DNA of 64,000 nt, taken from NCBI GenBank assembly GCA_905215935.1, contig CAJMRY010000002.1:1-64000 (forward strand). The letters run 5' to 3'. Shown in pieces: positions 37,672 to 47,784 of the stretch. A program made the position numbers and the translations under genes. Source of the stretch: an uncultured bacterium. GTDB taxonomy: Bacteria > Bacillota > Clostridia > TANB77 > CAG-508. Each line of letters begins with the position of its first letter. Position 1 is the first letter of the stretch. The notes under the pieces are model-generated. The model did no database searches. It had not been told where the DNA came from and saw only the letters and a program-made list of their open reading frames with translations.

Positions 37672-38955
37672 ATGAGTATTAAAGTAGAAAAAACAGAAAA
37701 AAATAATGAGCTTAAATTAACATTTACAATTGAGGCAGCTAAATTTGATGAAGGAATGAAAAAAGTATATGCAAAAACAGCAAAATACTTTAATGTTCCT
37801 GGATTTAGAAAAGGTAAAGCACCAATGAATATTATAGAGAGACAATATGGTTCAGAAATATTTTATGAAGATACTTTTAATGAAATAGTTCCTGAAGTAT
37901 ATGATGAAGAATTAAAGGCAAATAATATAGAAGCTGTAAGTAGACCAGATATAGATGTTACACAAATAGGAAAAGGTCAAGATTTAATTTTTACAGCAGT
38001 TGTACAAATAAAGCCAGAAGTAAAACTTGGTAAATATAAAGGTATACAATTAAAGAAAATTGAGTATAATGTAACTGATGAAGACATAGATCATGAAATC
38101 GGTCATATGGCAGAAAAGAATTCAAGATTAGTTACTATAGAAGATAGAGCTGTAGAAGAAAAAGATATAGCAGTAATAGACTTTGAAGGTTTTGTTGATA
38201 ACGTTGCTTTTGAAGGTGGAAAAGCAGAAAATCACGAATTAGAAATAGGAAGTAAAACATTTATTCCTGGATTTGAAGAACAAATAATAGGAATGAAGGC
38301 TGGAGAAGAAAGAGATATAAATGTTAAATTCCCAGAAGAATATTTCTCTAAAGATTTAGCTGGAAAAGATGCTGTATTTAAAGTTAAACTACATGAAATT
38401 AAAAGAAAAGAATTACCTGAAATAGATGATGAGTTTGCAAAAGATGTTAGCGAATTCGACACTATCAAAGAATTAAAAGCAAGCATTAAAGAAAAATTAG
38501 AAGAAGAGAATAAATCAAGAGCAAAATATGAAACAGAAGATGAAGCTATAAAAACAGTATGTGATAGTGTAGAAATAGAAATTCCATCTGGAATGATAGA
38601 AACAGAAATTGATAACATGGTAAAAGATGTAGAAGCAAGATTATCATATCAAGGACTAAAATTAGATCAATACTTACATATGATGAATAAAACAGAAGAA
38701 GATTTTAGAAAAGAATATGAAGAACAAGCTCAAAAATCTGTAAAATCAAGATTAGTATTAGAAGCTATAGTTAAAGACGCTGAAATTGAAGTTTCTGACG
38801 AAGAATTAAATGAAAAAATAAAAGAAATGGCTACTAATTACGGTAAAAAAGAAGAAGAACTTATGCAAAATGAAAATCTAAAAGAATATTTAAGCAATAA
38901 TATGAAAAGAGAAAAAGCAATAAAATTTGTAGTAGATAATGCAAAAATTAAATAA
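37672..38955 (+). CDS. tig: Trigger factor
   Basis: A 427-residue ribosome-associated chaperone. The N-terminal ribosome-binding loop FNVPGFRKGKAP, a central FKBP-type PPIase domain (VIDFEGFVDNVAFEGGKAEN, GIKAGEE-like GMKAGEERDINVKFPEEY) and the C-terminal helical arms are all present. It starts the usual tig-clpP-clpX order, linking folding and proteolysis. Confidence 0.96.
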   Translation: MSIKVEKTEKNNELKLTFTIEAAKFDEGMKKVYAKTAKYFNVPGFRKGKAPMNIIERQYGSEIFYEDTFNEIVPEVYDEELKANNIEAVSRPDIDVTQIGKGQDLIFTAVVQIKPEVKLGKYKGIQLKKIEYNVTDEDIDHEIGHMAEKNSRLVTIEDRAVEEKDIAVIDFEGFVDNVAFEGGKAENHELEIGSKTFIPGFEEQIIGMKAGEERDINVKFPEEYFSKDLAGKDAVFKVKLHEIKRKELPEIDDEFAKDVSEFDTIKELKASIKEKLEEENKSRAKYETEDEAIKTVCDSVEIEIPSGMIETEIDNMVKDVEARLSYQGLKLDQYLHMMNKTEEDFRKEYEEQAQKSVKSRLVLEAIVKDAEIEVSDEELNEKIKEMATNYGKKEEELMQNENLKEYLSNNMKREKAIKFVVDNAKIK

Positions 38956-39316
38956 TTAATTAAAAGAGTTAGGGGTAATTAGAAATAGTAATAAAAATCC
39001 ACTAACTCTTTTTGATAAGTTGTCGAATTTAGTAAAAATGTGATAATTATAAATATATGCTATTAAATAATATATTATAAATATATACAAAGAATAATTA
39101 TAAATATATTTAGATATATCTAAAATATATCTTATGATTTTTGGAAAATTACTGATACAGATATATTAATTACTGATAATATGAAAGTAAGAGAAGTAAA
39201 AGAATTATAAGAAAAAATGATAATTATTAAAATAATAATTATATTAATAAAATCTATTGAAAAATTTAACTTTATAGTATACAATTCAAAAAAGAATGAA
39301 CAATAAGGAGGAAATT
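38956..39316 (+). other. Intergenic region tig-clpP
   Basis: 361 bp. After the tig terminator the DNA is extremely AT-rich with repeated ATAAATATAT. Around 39157-39210 a frame reads DTDILITDNMKVREVKEL and stop, without a start; it may be the tail of a dead gene. Nothing else is supported. Confidence 0.35.
38962..39013 (+). terminator. Rho-independent terminator after tig
   Basis: AAAAGAGTTAG (38962-38972) pairs with CTAACTCTTTT (39002-39012) and a T tail. Separates tig from clpP. Confidence 0.8.
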
Positions 39317-39922
39317 ATGTTAGAAAGAAATAGTTTAGTTCCATATGTAGTTGAGCAAACTGCTAAAGGAGAAAGATCATATGATATTTTCTCTAGATTA
39401 TTAAAAGATAGAATTATATTTTTAGGAGAAGATGTAAATCAAGCATCAGCTGGCTTAGTAATAGCACAATTATTGTTTTTAGAGTCAGAAGATCCAGATA
39501 AAGAAATACATTTATATATCAATAGCCCAGGAGGTTCTATAACAGATGGAATGGGAATTGTTGATACAATGAATTATATAAGTTGTCCTGTATCTACAAT
39601 ATGTATAGGAATGGCTGCTAGTATGGGCGCAGTATTACTTGCATCAGGAGAAAAAGGAAAAAGATTTGCGACTCCAAATTCAGAAATATTAATTCACCAA
39701 CCATTAATAGCTGGAGGAGGTCTATCAGGACAAACTACAGAAATTAAAATTCATGCTGATCATATGGTGAAAACAAGAGAAAAATTAAATAAATTACTAA
39801 GTCTCAGAACAGGTCAACCATTAGAAGTAATTGAAAAAGACACAGAAAGAGATAATTATATGACAGCAGAAGAAGCTTTAAAATATGGATTAATAGATGG
39901 CATAATGGAAAAAAGAGCATAG
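39317..39922 (+). CDS. clpP: ATP-dependent Clp protease proteolytic subunit
   Basis: A 201-residue serine protease subunit that forms the barrel used with ClpX. The catalytic Ser is in GMAASMGAVLLASG, His in ILIHQPL, Asp in EKDTERDNYMTAEEA. ATG 39317 has AAGGAGG six bases upstream; an ATG at 39296 in frame lacks one. clpX follows 34 bp later. Confidence 0.96.
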   Translation: MLERNSLVPYVVEQTAKGERSYDIFSRLLKDRIIFLGEDVNQASAGLVIAQLLFLESEDPDKEIHLYINSPGGSITDGMGIVDTMNYISCPVSTICIGMAASMGAVLLASGEKGKRFATPNSEILIHQPLIAGGGLSGQTTEIKIHADHMVKTREKLNKLLSLRTGQPLEVIEKDTERDNYMTAEEALKYGLIDGIMEKRA

Positions 39923-39956
39923 TATATAAAGAAAAATAATTAAAAGGAGTGCTATA

Positions 39957-41273
39957 ATGGCAAAAAATGATCAACAAAAAAGTGTAAGATGTTCGTTTTG
40001 TGGAAAAACACAGAATTCTGTAGAAAGAATTATTGCAGGTCCAGGAGTATATATTTGTGATGAATGTATTAAGGTTTGTAACAATATATTAGAAGACGAT
40101 AATTATGAAAACAATGAAGTAGCATATACTCTAAATGATGATAATAAACTTTTAAGTCCTTTAGAAATAAAAGAAATTTTAGATTCATACGTAATAGGAC
40201 AGCAAGAAGCTAAAAAAACATTGGCAGTAGCTGTATACAATCATTACAAACGTATTAACAATAAATCTGAAAAGAAAGATGATGATGTTGAAATACAAAA
40301 AAGTAATGTATTGCTTTTAGGACCTACAGGTTGTGGTAAAACATTACTTGCACAAACCTTAGCAAAAATACTAAATGTTCCATTTGCAATAGCAGATGCT
40401 ACAACTTTAACAGAAGCAGGATATGTTGGTGAAGATGTAGAGAATATTTTACTTAAGTTAATTCAAGCTGCAGACTATGATATAGAAAAGGCTGAAAGAG
40501 GAATAATATATATAGATGAAATAGATAAAATATCAAGAAAATCTGAAAATCCATCTATTACAAGAGATGTAAGTGGAGAAGGTGTACAACAAGCTTTATT
40601 AAAAATAGTAGAAGGAACTGTCGCATCTGTACCACCACAAGGAGGAAGAAAACATCCACATCAAGAATTTTTACAAATTAATACAGAAAATATTCTGTTT
40701 ATTTGTGGAGGAGCTTTTGAAGGGTTAGAAAAAATTGTAAAAGACAGAACAGGAAAAAAATCTATTGGATTTGGAGCACAGATAGAAAGTAATAAAGATA
40801 TGAATAAATATGCAATTTTTGAAAAACTTCTACCACAAGATTTATTAAAGTTTGGTTTAATACCAGAATTTGTTGGTAGATTGCCAATTATTGCAACTCT
40901 TAAAGAGTTAGATAAAGAAGCTTTAATAGATATTGTTACAAAACCAAAAAATGCATTAGTAAAACAATATAAAAAGTTAATGGAACTTGATAATGTAGAA
41001 TTGGAATTTGAAAATGAAGCTTTAGAGCTTATTGTAGATAAAGCAATAGAGAGAAAAACTGGTGCAAGAGGATTGCGTTCAATAATTGAGGATATTATGC
41101 GTGATATTATGTTCGAAATACCATCAAATCCTAAAATAGAAAAATGTATTGTGACAAAAGAAACTGTAGAAACAGGAGCGTCACCAAAAGTAATTATAAA
41201 TGAAAATAGAGAAGATAAGAAAAATTTAAAATCAAAAAGATTGTCAACAACAAAAAGAGAAGAAACAGCATAG
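39957..41273 (+). CDS. clpX: Clp protease ATP-binding subunit ClpX
   Basis: A 438-residue AAA+ unfoldase. N-terminal zinc finger CSFCGKTQNSVERII...CDEC, Walker A GPTGCGKTLLAQ, pore loop GYVGEDVENI, Walker B YIDEIDKI, and the ClpP-docking loop KKSIGFGAQI. The last 25 residues are a basic tail beyond the usual end. Operon with clpP. Confidence 0.97.
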   Translation: MAKNDQQKSVRCSFCGKTQNSVERIIAGPGVYICDECIKVCNNILEDDNYENNEVAYTLNDDNKLLSPLEIKEILDSYVIGQQEAKKTLAVAVYNHYKRINNKSEKKDDDVEIQKSNVLLLGPTGCGKTLLAQTLAKILNVPFAIADATTLTEAGYVGEDVENILLKLIQAADYDIEKAERGIIYIDEIDKISRKSENPSITRDVSGEGVQQALLKIVEGTVASVPPQGGRKHPHQEFLQINTENILFICGGAFEGLEKIVKDRTGKKSIGFGAQIESNKDMNKYAIFEKLLPQDLLKFGLIPEFVGRLPIIATLKELDKEALIDIVTKPKNALVKQYKKLMELDNVELEFENEALELIVDKAIERKTGARGLRSIIEDIMRDIMFEIPSNPKIEKCIVTKETVETGASPKVIINENREDKKNLKSKRLSTTKREETA

Positions 41274-41387
41274 TAATAACTAAATTATTAAAAATTAAAA
41301 TGTTAATATTTTAATTTGCTTTTTTAAAATATATATGCTAAAATAAACAAAGATTTTAAGTTTAATCTAAATAAGGAGAGTGTAACA

Positions 41388-41636
41388 ATGCAAATAGCAA
41401 AATACGTAGTACTTGGTTTATATATTCTTGTTTGTGTAGCTTTAATTTTCTTAGCAACTATACAAACAAAGGAAACTCAAGGAGCATCTGGTACAATAAC
41501 TGGCTCATCTACAAACAATTTCTTCGAAAAAAATAAAGGAAGAACAAAAGAAGGAAAATTAAAAAGATGGACAATTATTTTAGGAGTTATGTTTGTTGTA
41601 CTAGCAGTAGCACTTGGAATATTATATGTAATGTAA
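41388..41636 (+). CDS. secG: Protein translocase subunit SecG
   Basis: An 82-residue membrane protein with two helices (residues 4-24 and 62-80) flanking a polar loop with GTITGSSTNNFF, typical of SecG, which assists SecYE-driven export. Precedes rnr as in many Firmicutes. Confidence 0.88.
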   Translation: MQIAKYVVLGLYILVCVALIFLATIQTKETQGASGTITGSSTNNFFEKNKGRTKEGKLKRWTIILGVMFVVLAVALGILYVM

Positions 41637-41641
41637 GATTT

Positions 41642-41668
41642 AAACCGCATGTTCCCATGCGGTTTATT
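41642..41668 (+). terminator. Hairpin between secG and rnr
   Basis: AAACCGCATG pairs perfectly with CATGCGGTTT, loop TTCC, then ATTATG. The T tail is weak, so it may attenuate rather than stop transcription into rnr. Confidence 0.65.
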
Positions 41669-41701
41669 ATGTATAAATAACAACATATAAGGGGAGAAGT
41701 T

Positions 41702-44107
41702 ATGGAACAAAATAAAAATGAGATTTTGGAAATTATTAATGAAAAGAAAAATAAAATTCTTGAATTTATGAAAGATAAACAATATATACCTATGAAGGCA
41801 AAAGAAATTGCTAATATATTAAATGTCCCTAAAAATGAGTATGAAGATTTTAGAAGATTATTAAATGAATTAGAAGAAGAAAATAAAGTCGAAAAAAATA
41901 AGAAATCAAAATATAAATTAATAGATAATTCAAAATTTCTAACAGGGATTTTTAGAGCAAACCAAAGAGGTTTTGGCTTTGTGAAATTAGAAGATTCAGA
42001 TGAAGAAATATATATATCAGAACATAATACAAAAAGTGCACTAAATGGTGATAAAGTATTTGTAGAAATAACTAGCCTATCTACAGATAATCTTCACAAA
42101 GAAGGAAAGATAGTAAAGATATTAAAACACGAAAAAGATACAGTTGTAGGAATATTTCAGAAAAGCAAAAATTTTGCTTTTGTTGTTCCAGATGATAAAA
42201 AATTGGGAACAGATATATTTATATCAAAAAAGAATTTTGGAAAAGCAAGAAATAATCATAAGGTTTTAGTAAAAATACTTAAATATCCTGAAAGAGAAAA
42301 AAATGCAGAAGGAAAAGTTATAGAGGTAATAGGAAATGTAAATGAAGCTGGTGTAGATATGCTTTCTCTAATAAAAGAGTATAACTTACCATATAGATTT
42401 CCAGATCCAGTAGTAGAAGAAGCAAAGAAAATAAAACCACAGATATCAAAAAAAGATATTCCGAATAGATTAGATTTAAGAGACGAAGAAATATTTACAA
42501 TAGATGGAGAAGATGCAAAGGATTTAGATGATGCCATATATGTAAAAAAATTATCTGGTGGAACATATGAACTTGGAGTTCATATAGCAGATGTAAGTTA
42601 CTATGTTAAAGAAGATTCAAAACTAGACAAAGAGGCAATTTTAAGAGGGACAAGTATATATATGATGGATAGAGTAATTCCAATGCTTCCAAGGGAATTG
42701 TCTAATGGAATCTGTAGTTTAAATGAAGGTGAAGATAGATTTGCAATTTCTGTTATAATGGAAATAAATAAAGATGGAAAGGTTATTTCATCAGACATTA
42801 AAAAAAGTGTGATAAATGTTACAAGAAGAATGAATTATAAAGATGTAACGAAATTATTAGAATATGCAGAATGTAATGAAAAAAACAAAGCTGAAAATCT
42901 AAATACTGAAGAAGAAATAGCAACATTGCAAACTGAAAAATTAAATATTAAAGCAGAAAAAACAAAAGTAGAAAATGACAAATGTAATAATAAAGAAAAA
43001 ACAACAATGTCAGAACCTAGAAAATCTAATAATAACCCAAAAGTCACAATATTAGAACCTGTAGAATTTAATAATGAAGAAGATAGAGCTACAATAGAAA
43101 AATATAAACAATTTATTCCACATTTTGTAAGAATGAAGGAACTTGCCACAATTTTAATGGATAAAAGGAAAAAAGATGGAAGTTTAGATTTAGATATTCC
43201 AGAAAGTAAAATTATTTTAAATAAAGATGGAATTGCAATAGATGTTAAAAAATATGAACTTACTATATCAAATAGTATAATAGAACAGTTTATGCTAATT
43301 GCAAATGAAACAGTTGCGCAAGAATTTTATTGGTTAGAAGCACCATTTATTTATCGTGTTCATGAAGTACCAGATATGGAGAAAATTGATGAACTAAATA
43401 AATTCTTGTATAACTTTGGATATAAAATAAAAGGAAATAAAGATAATATACATCCAAAAGCATTTGCTGAAGTTTTAGAAAATATAAAAGGCAAACCAGA
43501 AGAAAGAGTAGTTTCTAATTTGATTTTAAGAACATTAAAAGTAGCAAGATATGAAAGTGAGAATAAAGGACATTTTGGTATTGCAAGCAAATACTATTGC
43601 CATTTTACTTCTCCAATTAGAAGATATCCAGATTTATTTATACACAGAGTAATATCAAAATATTTAGAAAAAGACTATAATGTATCAGATGATATAAAAG
43701 AAAAATACCATATGCAATCAATAGAATTTTCAGATAGTTCTTCAGAAAGAGAAAGAGTTGCACAAAAAGTAGAACGTGATAGTGTAGATATTAAAAAAGC
43801 AGAATATATGCAAGATAAAATTGGAAATGAATATGAAGGAATTGTTTCTAATATTACATCATTTGGTGTTTTTGTAGAACTTGAAAATACTGTAGAAGGA
43901 TTAATAAGATTTGAAAATTTGGGTAATGAGTACTTTATTTATGATGAAGAGCATAAACATTTAATAGGGGAGCATACAAATGAAATAATAAAAATTGGAG
44001 ATAAAATGAATATAAAAGTAATTGAGGCAGATAAAGAATTAAGAAGAATATCTTTTAAAAGATTGAAAATGGAAAGAGAAAACGATAAAGAAGAGGAAAG
44101 TCTATAG
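41702..44107 (+). CDS. rnr: Ribonuclease R with an unusual internal insertion
   Basis: An 801-residue 3'-5' exoribonuclease. N-terminal winged helix and cold-shock domains (GIFRANQRGFGFVKLED), the RNB catalytic domain with FTIDGEDAKDLDDAIYV, ISHFTSPIRRYPDL-type HFTSPIRRYPDLFIHR, and a C-terminal S1 domain (YEGIVSNITSFGVFVELENT). About 70 residues (near 390-460) of low-complexity Lys/Glu/Asn/Thr sequence interrupt the RNB domain after MNYKDVTKLLEY; other RNase R proteins have a short acidic loop there. Functions in structured RNA decay and tmRNA-linked quality control. smpB is not adjacent. Confidence 0.93.
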   Translation: MEQNKNEILEIINEKKNKILEFMKDKQYIPMKAKEIANILNVPKNEYEDFRRLLNELEEENKVEKNKKSKYKLIDNSKFLTGIFRANQRGFGFVKLEDSDEEIYISEHNTKSALNGDKVFVEITSLSTDNLHKEGKIVKILKHEKDTVVGIFQKSKNFAFVVPDDKKLGTDIFISKKNFGKARNNHKVLVKILKYPEREKNAEGKVIEVIGNVNEAGVDMLSLIKEYNLPYRFPDPVVEEAKKIKPQISKKDIPNRLDLRDEEIFTIDGEDAKDLDDAIYVKKLSGGTYELGVHIADVSYYVKEDSKLDKEAILRGTSIYMMDRVIPMLPRELSNGICSLNEGEDRFAISVIMEINKDGKVISSDIKKSVINVTRRMNYKDVTKLLEYAECNEKNKAENLNTEEEIATLQTEKLNIKAEKTKVENDKCNNKEKTTMSEPRKSNNNPKVTILEPVEFNNEEDRATIEKYKQFIPHFVRMKELATILMDKRKKDGSLDLDIPESKIILNKDGIAIDVKKYELTISNSIIEQFMLIANETVAQEFYWLEAPFIYRVHEVPDMEKIDELNKFLYNFGYKIKGNKDNIHPKAFAEVLENIKGKPEERVVSNLILRTLKVARYESENKGHFGIASKYYCHFTSPIRRYPDLFIHRVISKYLEKDYNVSDDIKEKYHMQSIEFSDSSSERERVAQKVERDSVDIKKAEYMQDKIGNEYEGIVSNITSFGVFVELENTVEGLIRFENLGNEYFIYDEEHKHLIGEHTNEIIKIGDKMNIKVIEADKELRRISFKRLKMERENDKEEESL

Positions 44108-44133
44108 TTTGAACTATAGAGTCTGTAAGAGTT

Positions 44134-44191
44134 AGTGTGTAAATTTAAAAATTATTAATTGCTTAGAGCAAATATTTCAAATTTACACACT
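44134..44191. repeat. Palindrome between rnr and the flavin reductase gene
   Basis: AGTGTGTAAATTT (44134-44146) and AAATTTACACACT (44179-44191) are perfectly complementary around a 32-base loop. The T tail is missing, so it is not a standard terminator. The arm resembles the TGTAAATCTAAA arms of the repeats at 44907 and 51657. Confidence 0.65.
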
Positions 44192-44240
44192 ATGTAATAT
44201 AGGATAGAACTCTCTAGATAAAAAGAAAGGAAAGTTATTT

Positions 44241-44792
44241 ATGAAATCAAATGTAAAAGTGCAAACAGCATTAGCTCCAGTACCAATAGCAATGGTATCA
44301 TGTGGAGATGAGCTGAAATCTAATATTACTACAATAGCATGGACAGGAATAATAAATTCAGAACCACCTTTAGTATATGTTTCTATTAGGCCAAGTAGAC
44401 ATTCATATTCTATTATAAAAAATTTGGAAGAATTTGTAATTAATATACCAGATGAAAAATTAGTTTTTGCTGCTGATTTTTGTGGAACGAAATCTGGCAA
44501 GGAAGTTGATAAATTTAAAGAGGCAAGATTAACTAAGGAAAAAGCGCAGATAGTTAAAGCTCCATTAATAAAGGAATGTCCTATAAATATTGAATGTAAA
44601 TTAAAAGAAATAAAGAAGCTTGGGTCTCATGACATGTTTATTGGAGAAATTGTTGCAGTTAATGCAGATGATGAGTATGTTAGAGACAATGGAAACATAA
44701 ACTATGGAAAAGCAAATTTATTAACATATATGGGGCAAGAATATTTTGTAGCAAATAAGAAAATAGCAGATAGAGGTATTTGCTTAAAATAG
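44241..44792 (+). CDS. Flavin reductase family protein (flavoredoxin-like)
   Basis: A 183-residue FMN-binding split-barrel protein. It starts VQTALAPVPIAMVSCGDELK and contains GIINSEPPLVYVSIRPSRHS, the flavin-binding strand pair, and NIPDEKLVFAADFCG. Such proteins carry electrons or reduce flavin in anaerobes; partner unknown. Monocistronic with terminator. Confidence 0.87.
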   Translation: MKSNVKVQTALAPVPIAMVSCGDELKSNITTIAWTGIINSEPPLVYVSIRPSRHSYSIIKNLEEFVINIPDEKLVFAADFCGTKSGKEVDKFKEARLTKEKAQIVKAPLIKECPINIECKLKEIKKLGSHDMFIGEIVAVNADDEYVRDNGNINYGKANLLTYMGQEYFVANKKIADRGICLK

Positions 44793-44809
44793 AATGTTTT
44801 TATTAATAA

Positions 44810-44843
44810 AACACATAGTTTAAAAGACTATGTGTTAAGTTTT
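44810..44843 (+). terminator. Rho-independent terminator
   Basis: AACACATAGT pairs perfectly with ACTATGTGTT, followed by AAGTTTTC. Ends the flavin reductase transcript. Confidence 0.75.
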
Positions 44844-44906
44844 CTTATCTTTTTTATAATTTAGGTTATCATTAACAGTTCTTTTTTGTTTGTGACAATG
44901 TTTCCG

Positions 44907-45072
44907 CCTAACTAATTTTACTAATATATGTGTAAATCTAAACCAATCTTGAAGCGTGGCGGGTGACTGCTAATAGTGAGTTTGGTGCCACGCAGATCAT
45001 TTTGGAAGAGTTAGCTAAATGCGTACCATCTGCGATTGATTTAAATTTATACATATATTAGTAATTAGTTAG
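44907..45072. repeat. Structured palindromic repeat, copy 1
   Basis: Long inverted terminal arms (44907-44948 and 45034-45072, about 38 bp with few differences) enclose a core of about 85 bp. The core starts CTTGAAGCGTGG and has two internal stems: GCGTGGC/GCCACGC and GCAGAT/ATCTGC. A relative with the same core layout is at 51657-51820. No protein is encoded. A mobile miniature element or a structured RNA are both possible. Confidence 0.75.
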
Positions 45073-45097
45073 ACTAGTTTGCAAATAGTATAACTTT

Positions 45098-45262
45098 TTA
45101 TCTAATATAAAACATATAACTTGGTAATAAAAGCACTACTATAGAAATGATAATTATAATAGAACCGCCAAATTTATTATTATTAGTTTTTATTTCATAT
45201 ATGCCATATAAAACAGTTTTAAAGAATATAAATATAGAAAATAAAAAAATAAAAATAATCAT
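45098..45262 (-). CDS. Small two-helix membrane protein, candidate germination receptor D subunit
   Basis: A 54-residue protein with two membrane helices (residues 2-19 and 34-50) around a short polar loop IKTNNNKFGGS. ATG preceded by AAAGGA seven bases upstream. It lies 29 bp after the gerAC-like gene in the same direction. Some spore-former germination operons end with a small two-helix D subunit that tunes receptor activity, and position and topology fit; sequence identity to one was not testable. Confidence 0.6.
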   Translation of the reverse strand: MIIFIFLFSIFIFFKTVLYGIYEIKTNNNKFGGSIIIIISIVVLLLPSYMFYIR

Positions 45263-45291
45263 AATTTAATCCTTTCGATTTTGCATTGTAT

Positions 45292-46532
45292 TTATACTTC
45301 TGTAAATAGTAAGCTAGATACTACTTTAGAATTTACAGTAACATTAAATACAGAATTTTTGTAATTCTCTAACCAGTTATAATTTTCCCAATCGGAGTTT
45401 TTATAAAATTTTGTTACAGCATATCTACCAAGTCCGCATATATCAGAATTATATGTTAGAGATGTTTTATATAAAAAGTCGGAAATTTCTTCTTGTAAAT
45501 ATCTATTAACAGAATCCTCAATTTTCTCAATATTAGCATTTGTTAATTCTTCAGCGTTTTTACTGGTAGATAATATACGAGCTTTTATAGAAACATCTAT
45601 ATTTATATAAGGAGAATTATTAATAAAGTTTATTTTCTTTTTAGTATTTTTTTGTTTATATATATATAAGTCTATTGAAGAAGTATTATCTAATGGATTT
45701 TTTATAGATATAGTGCAAGTATCTAATTTATTAGTTAGTATTAAGTAACATGCAGATTCTATACCAGATAATTCGCCAACTAATTTATCTTTATTAAATA
45801 CTGCAAGTCCAATAGTTTCTGAACTTTTCTTAGAAGTAAGAGCAGAACTTCCAGCTTTTACATTAGCATCTTTTTCGATATTAGAGCTAGAATTATTTAT
45901 TTCATCAATTGATGTATTAGAAGTTACACCACCGAAGTATTGCAACTGGTTCGCATGTTGTGCAGTGTAATTGATTAAAGAAATCTTCAATTTTAGCATA
46001 TGAAGTATATCCAGTGATTTGTGTAGTAGCAGGAACTATTTCGTAATATTTAGATACTAAAGTTTCAAAAACTGGTTTAGAATTTTCTATAAAATATTTT
46101 GTATTACATTTACTAATAATTATTCCAGTATCTGGTCTTAATTGCACATCATTAATTAATGTGTATAATTCTTTTTCTATACCTTTTTGTGCAAATTCTT
46201 CTGAAAATACTAAAACTTTACAATGGGATAAATTTACTTGTTTACTAATATAGTTATTAACTAAGTTAATAGCAGAAGTAACAGAAGATGCTTCTACTGT
46301 ATATATAAAAGTAGGAGCGGCTTCAGAACTTCCACCACTTTCTCCACCGCCCAGTTGGTTTAGTAAATTGAAAATTAACTTTTAAATTATTATCACTACC
46401 AGAATCAATACCAATTGCTACTGCATAAGCAAAGTCATCTATATCTTGATCATGATTAAAACCAATTATAAATACTATAAAAATAACTATAATAATAAAT
46501 ATTTTTAAAATACTGAGAAGTCTATTGCTCAA
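45292..46532 (-). CDS. Ger(x)C family spore germination protein, two CGG recoding sites
   Basis: Read with two +1 shifts this is a 412-residue GerAC-type subunit of a nutrient germinant receptor. It has an N-terminal membrane helix (residues 5-25) rather than a clear lipobox, then DDFAYAVAIGID, a family hallmark. Break 1 at CGG 46349-46347 restores PTGGGESGGSSEAAPTF; break 2 at CGG 45934-45932 restores VAILGGVTSN, leading into the C-terminal domain (GLAVFNKDKLVGELSGIES). The start overlaps the end of gerAB by four bases. Without both shifts only 69 residues would be made. Confidence 0.85.
45932..45934 (-). other. CGG +1 recoding site 2, gerAC-like
   Basis: CTT-CGG-TGG in the frame reached after site 1; CTT-(C)-GGT-GGT after +1, giving AILGGVTSN. 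Frame without shift stops at 45917. Confidence 0.82.
46347..46349 (-). other. CGG +1 recoding site 1, gerAC-like
   Basis: GGG-CGG-TGG in zero frame; GGG-(C)-GGT-GGA after +1, giving PTGGGESGG, then an open frame of 138 codons to site 2. Confidence 0.82.
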
Positions 46533-47638
46533 GTTAAAACCTCCTCCTTATTTTTGTTTTTTATTTTGTTTTTTATATTAGCTAAAATTAAAATAATTAA
46601 ACTTGTAATTATTACGAAATATAAAGTTATATTTTTGTAAAATGTTTCATTAAACAAATTAATATCTGCCAAATTTTTAGGAATTAATGCAAAACAAAAT
46701 AGTAGTAAGCAAATTGGAGATATCATAGTAGAAGGATTTTCTATATTAGTAATTTTCTTAAATATTTTTATTGTTAGCATAATAACAACATTTAAATATA
46801 AACTCACTTCTAGTATCCAAATGAAAAAGAAAATTGCATCTACTCTTTGGAAAAATGTTCCAAATTCAATATATCTACTAACCAGATATATTGGCATTAT
46901 TTCATTTTCTTGAGTTATAAAAGAAAACATACATATTAACGAAAATATACAAACAAATAAATATATAGCTGAAATTACTATAGATGTAACAGCAACTTTT
47001 TTAAAACTAGATGTATTTTTTAAATATGGAGGGATGAAGTAGATAAGAAATAAGCAACTAAATGCATATAAATTACTTGTTCCAGTAATAAATGTTGAAT
47101 TTACTCCATCTCCTAATATAGGAAATATTCTTTGTGGTACAAAATTTTTTATATTAGCTACAAATATAAATATAATACCTATTAAAACAAGTGGTAGTAT
47201 TAATAAATTGCTTCTAATTATTGATTTTTCACCAAGAATGTTCGTAAATGCTGCCACTATTATAAATAGAGCAATTATAAAATATATTTGAGTTCTTCTA
47301 AAGTATATTATTTTTAAACCTTCACTAAAATCTCTAAGAAGTACACTACTAGTAGAAAGTAGATATATAATAAATAATAGTCCTATTATAAATTTAAACC
47401 ATTTTCCAAATAAAAAGTTTGATACATCTAGTATGTCTGAACCTGGAAATTTTTTAAATAGTTTGCATATTAATAATGTGAGTAAAATTGCAAGAATACT
47501 TATATATATTATATTTAAAGGGGCAGAAGATTCTGAAGTTCTTAATATACTTTTGGGGATATTTAAGATTATATTGTTTATCATGATTGTTACAATTAAG
47601 AATATTGCTGATACATTGCCAATTTTTGTATTATCCAT
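46529..47638 (-). CDS. GerAB/YndE-type spore germination permease
   Basis: A 369-residue integral membrane protein with ten predicted helices of the APC-like GerAB family, which binds the nutrient germinant. Starts KIGNVSAIFLIVTIMINNII. It lies between gerAA and gerAC and has no internal frame break and no CGG codon. The AAAGGAG site is about 14 bases from the ATG, longer than usual. Confidence 0.9.
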   Translation of the reverse strand: MDNTKIGNVSAIFLIVTIMINNIILNIPKSILRTSESSAPLNIIYISILAILLTLLICKLFKKFPGSDILDVSNFLFGKWFKFIIGLLFIIYLLSTSSVLLRDFSEGLKIIYFRRTQIYFIIALFIIVAAFTNILGEKSIIRSNLLILPLVLIGIIFIFVANIKNFVPQRIFPILGDGVNSTFITGTSNLYAFSCLFLIYFIPPYLKNTSSFKKVAVTSIVISAIYLFVCIFSLICMFSFITQENEIMPIYLVSRYIEFGTFFQRVDAIFFFIWILEVSLYLNVVIMLTIKIFKKITNIENPSTMISPICLLLFCFALIPKNLADINLFNETFYKNITLYFVIITSLIILILANIKNKIKNKNKEEVLT

Positions 47639-47784
47639 AAAATTTTTTTTAGCTCCTTTCTCTTGTATTTATATAAATTTGTAAAACTTATATAAATGCT
47701 CATAAATATTTATTTAAAGTCTGTGAGATGATATTTGAATGTTGGTACAATATCATGAGTAAAATGTTGATATATTACAAAAGA

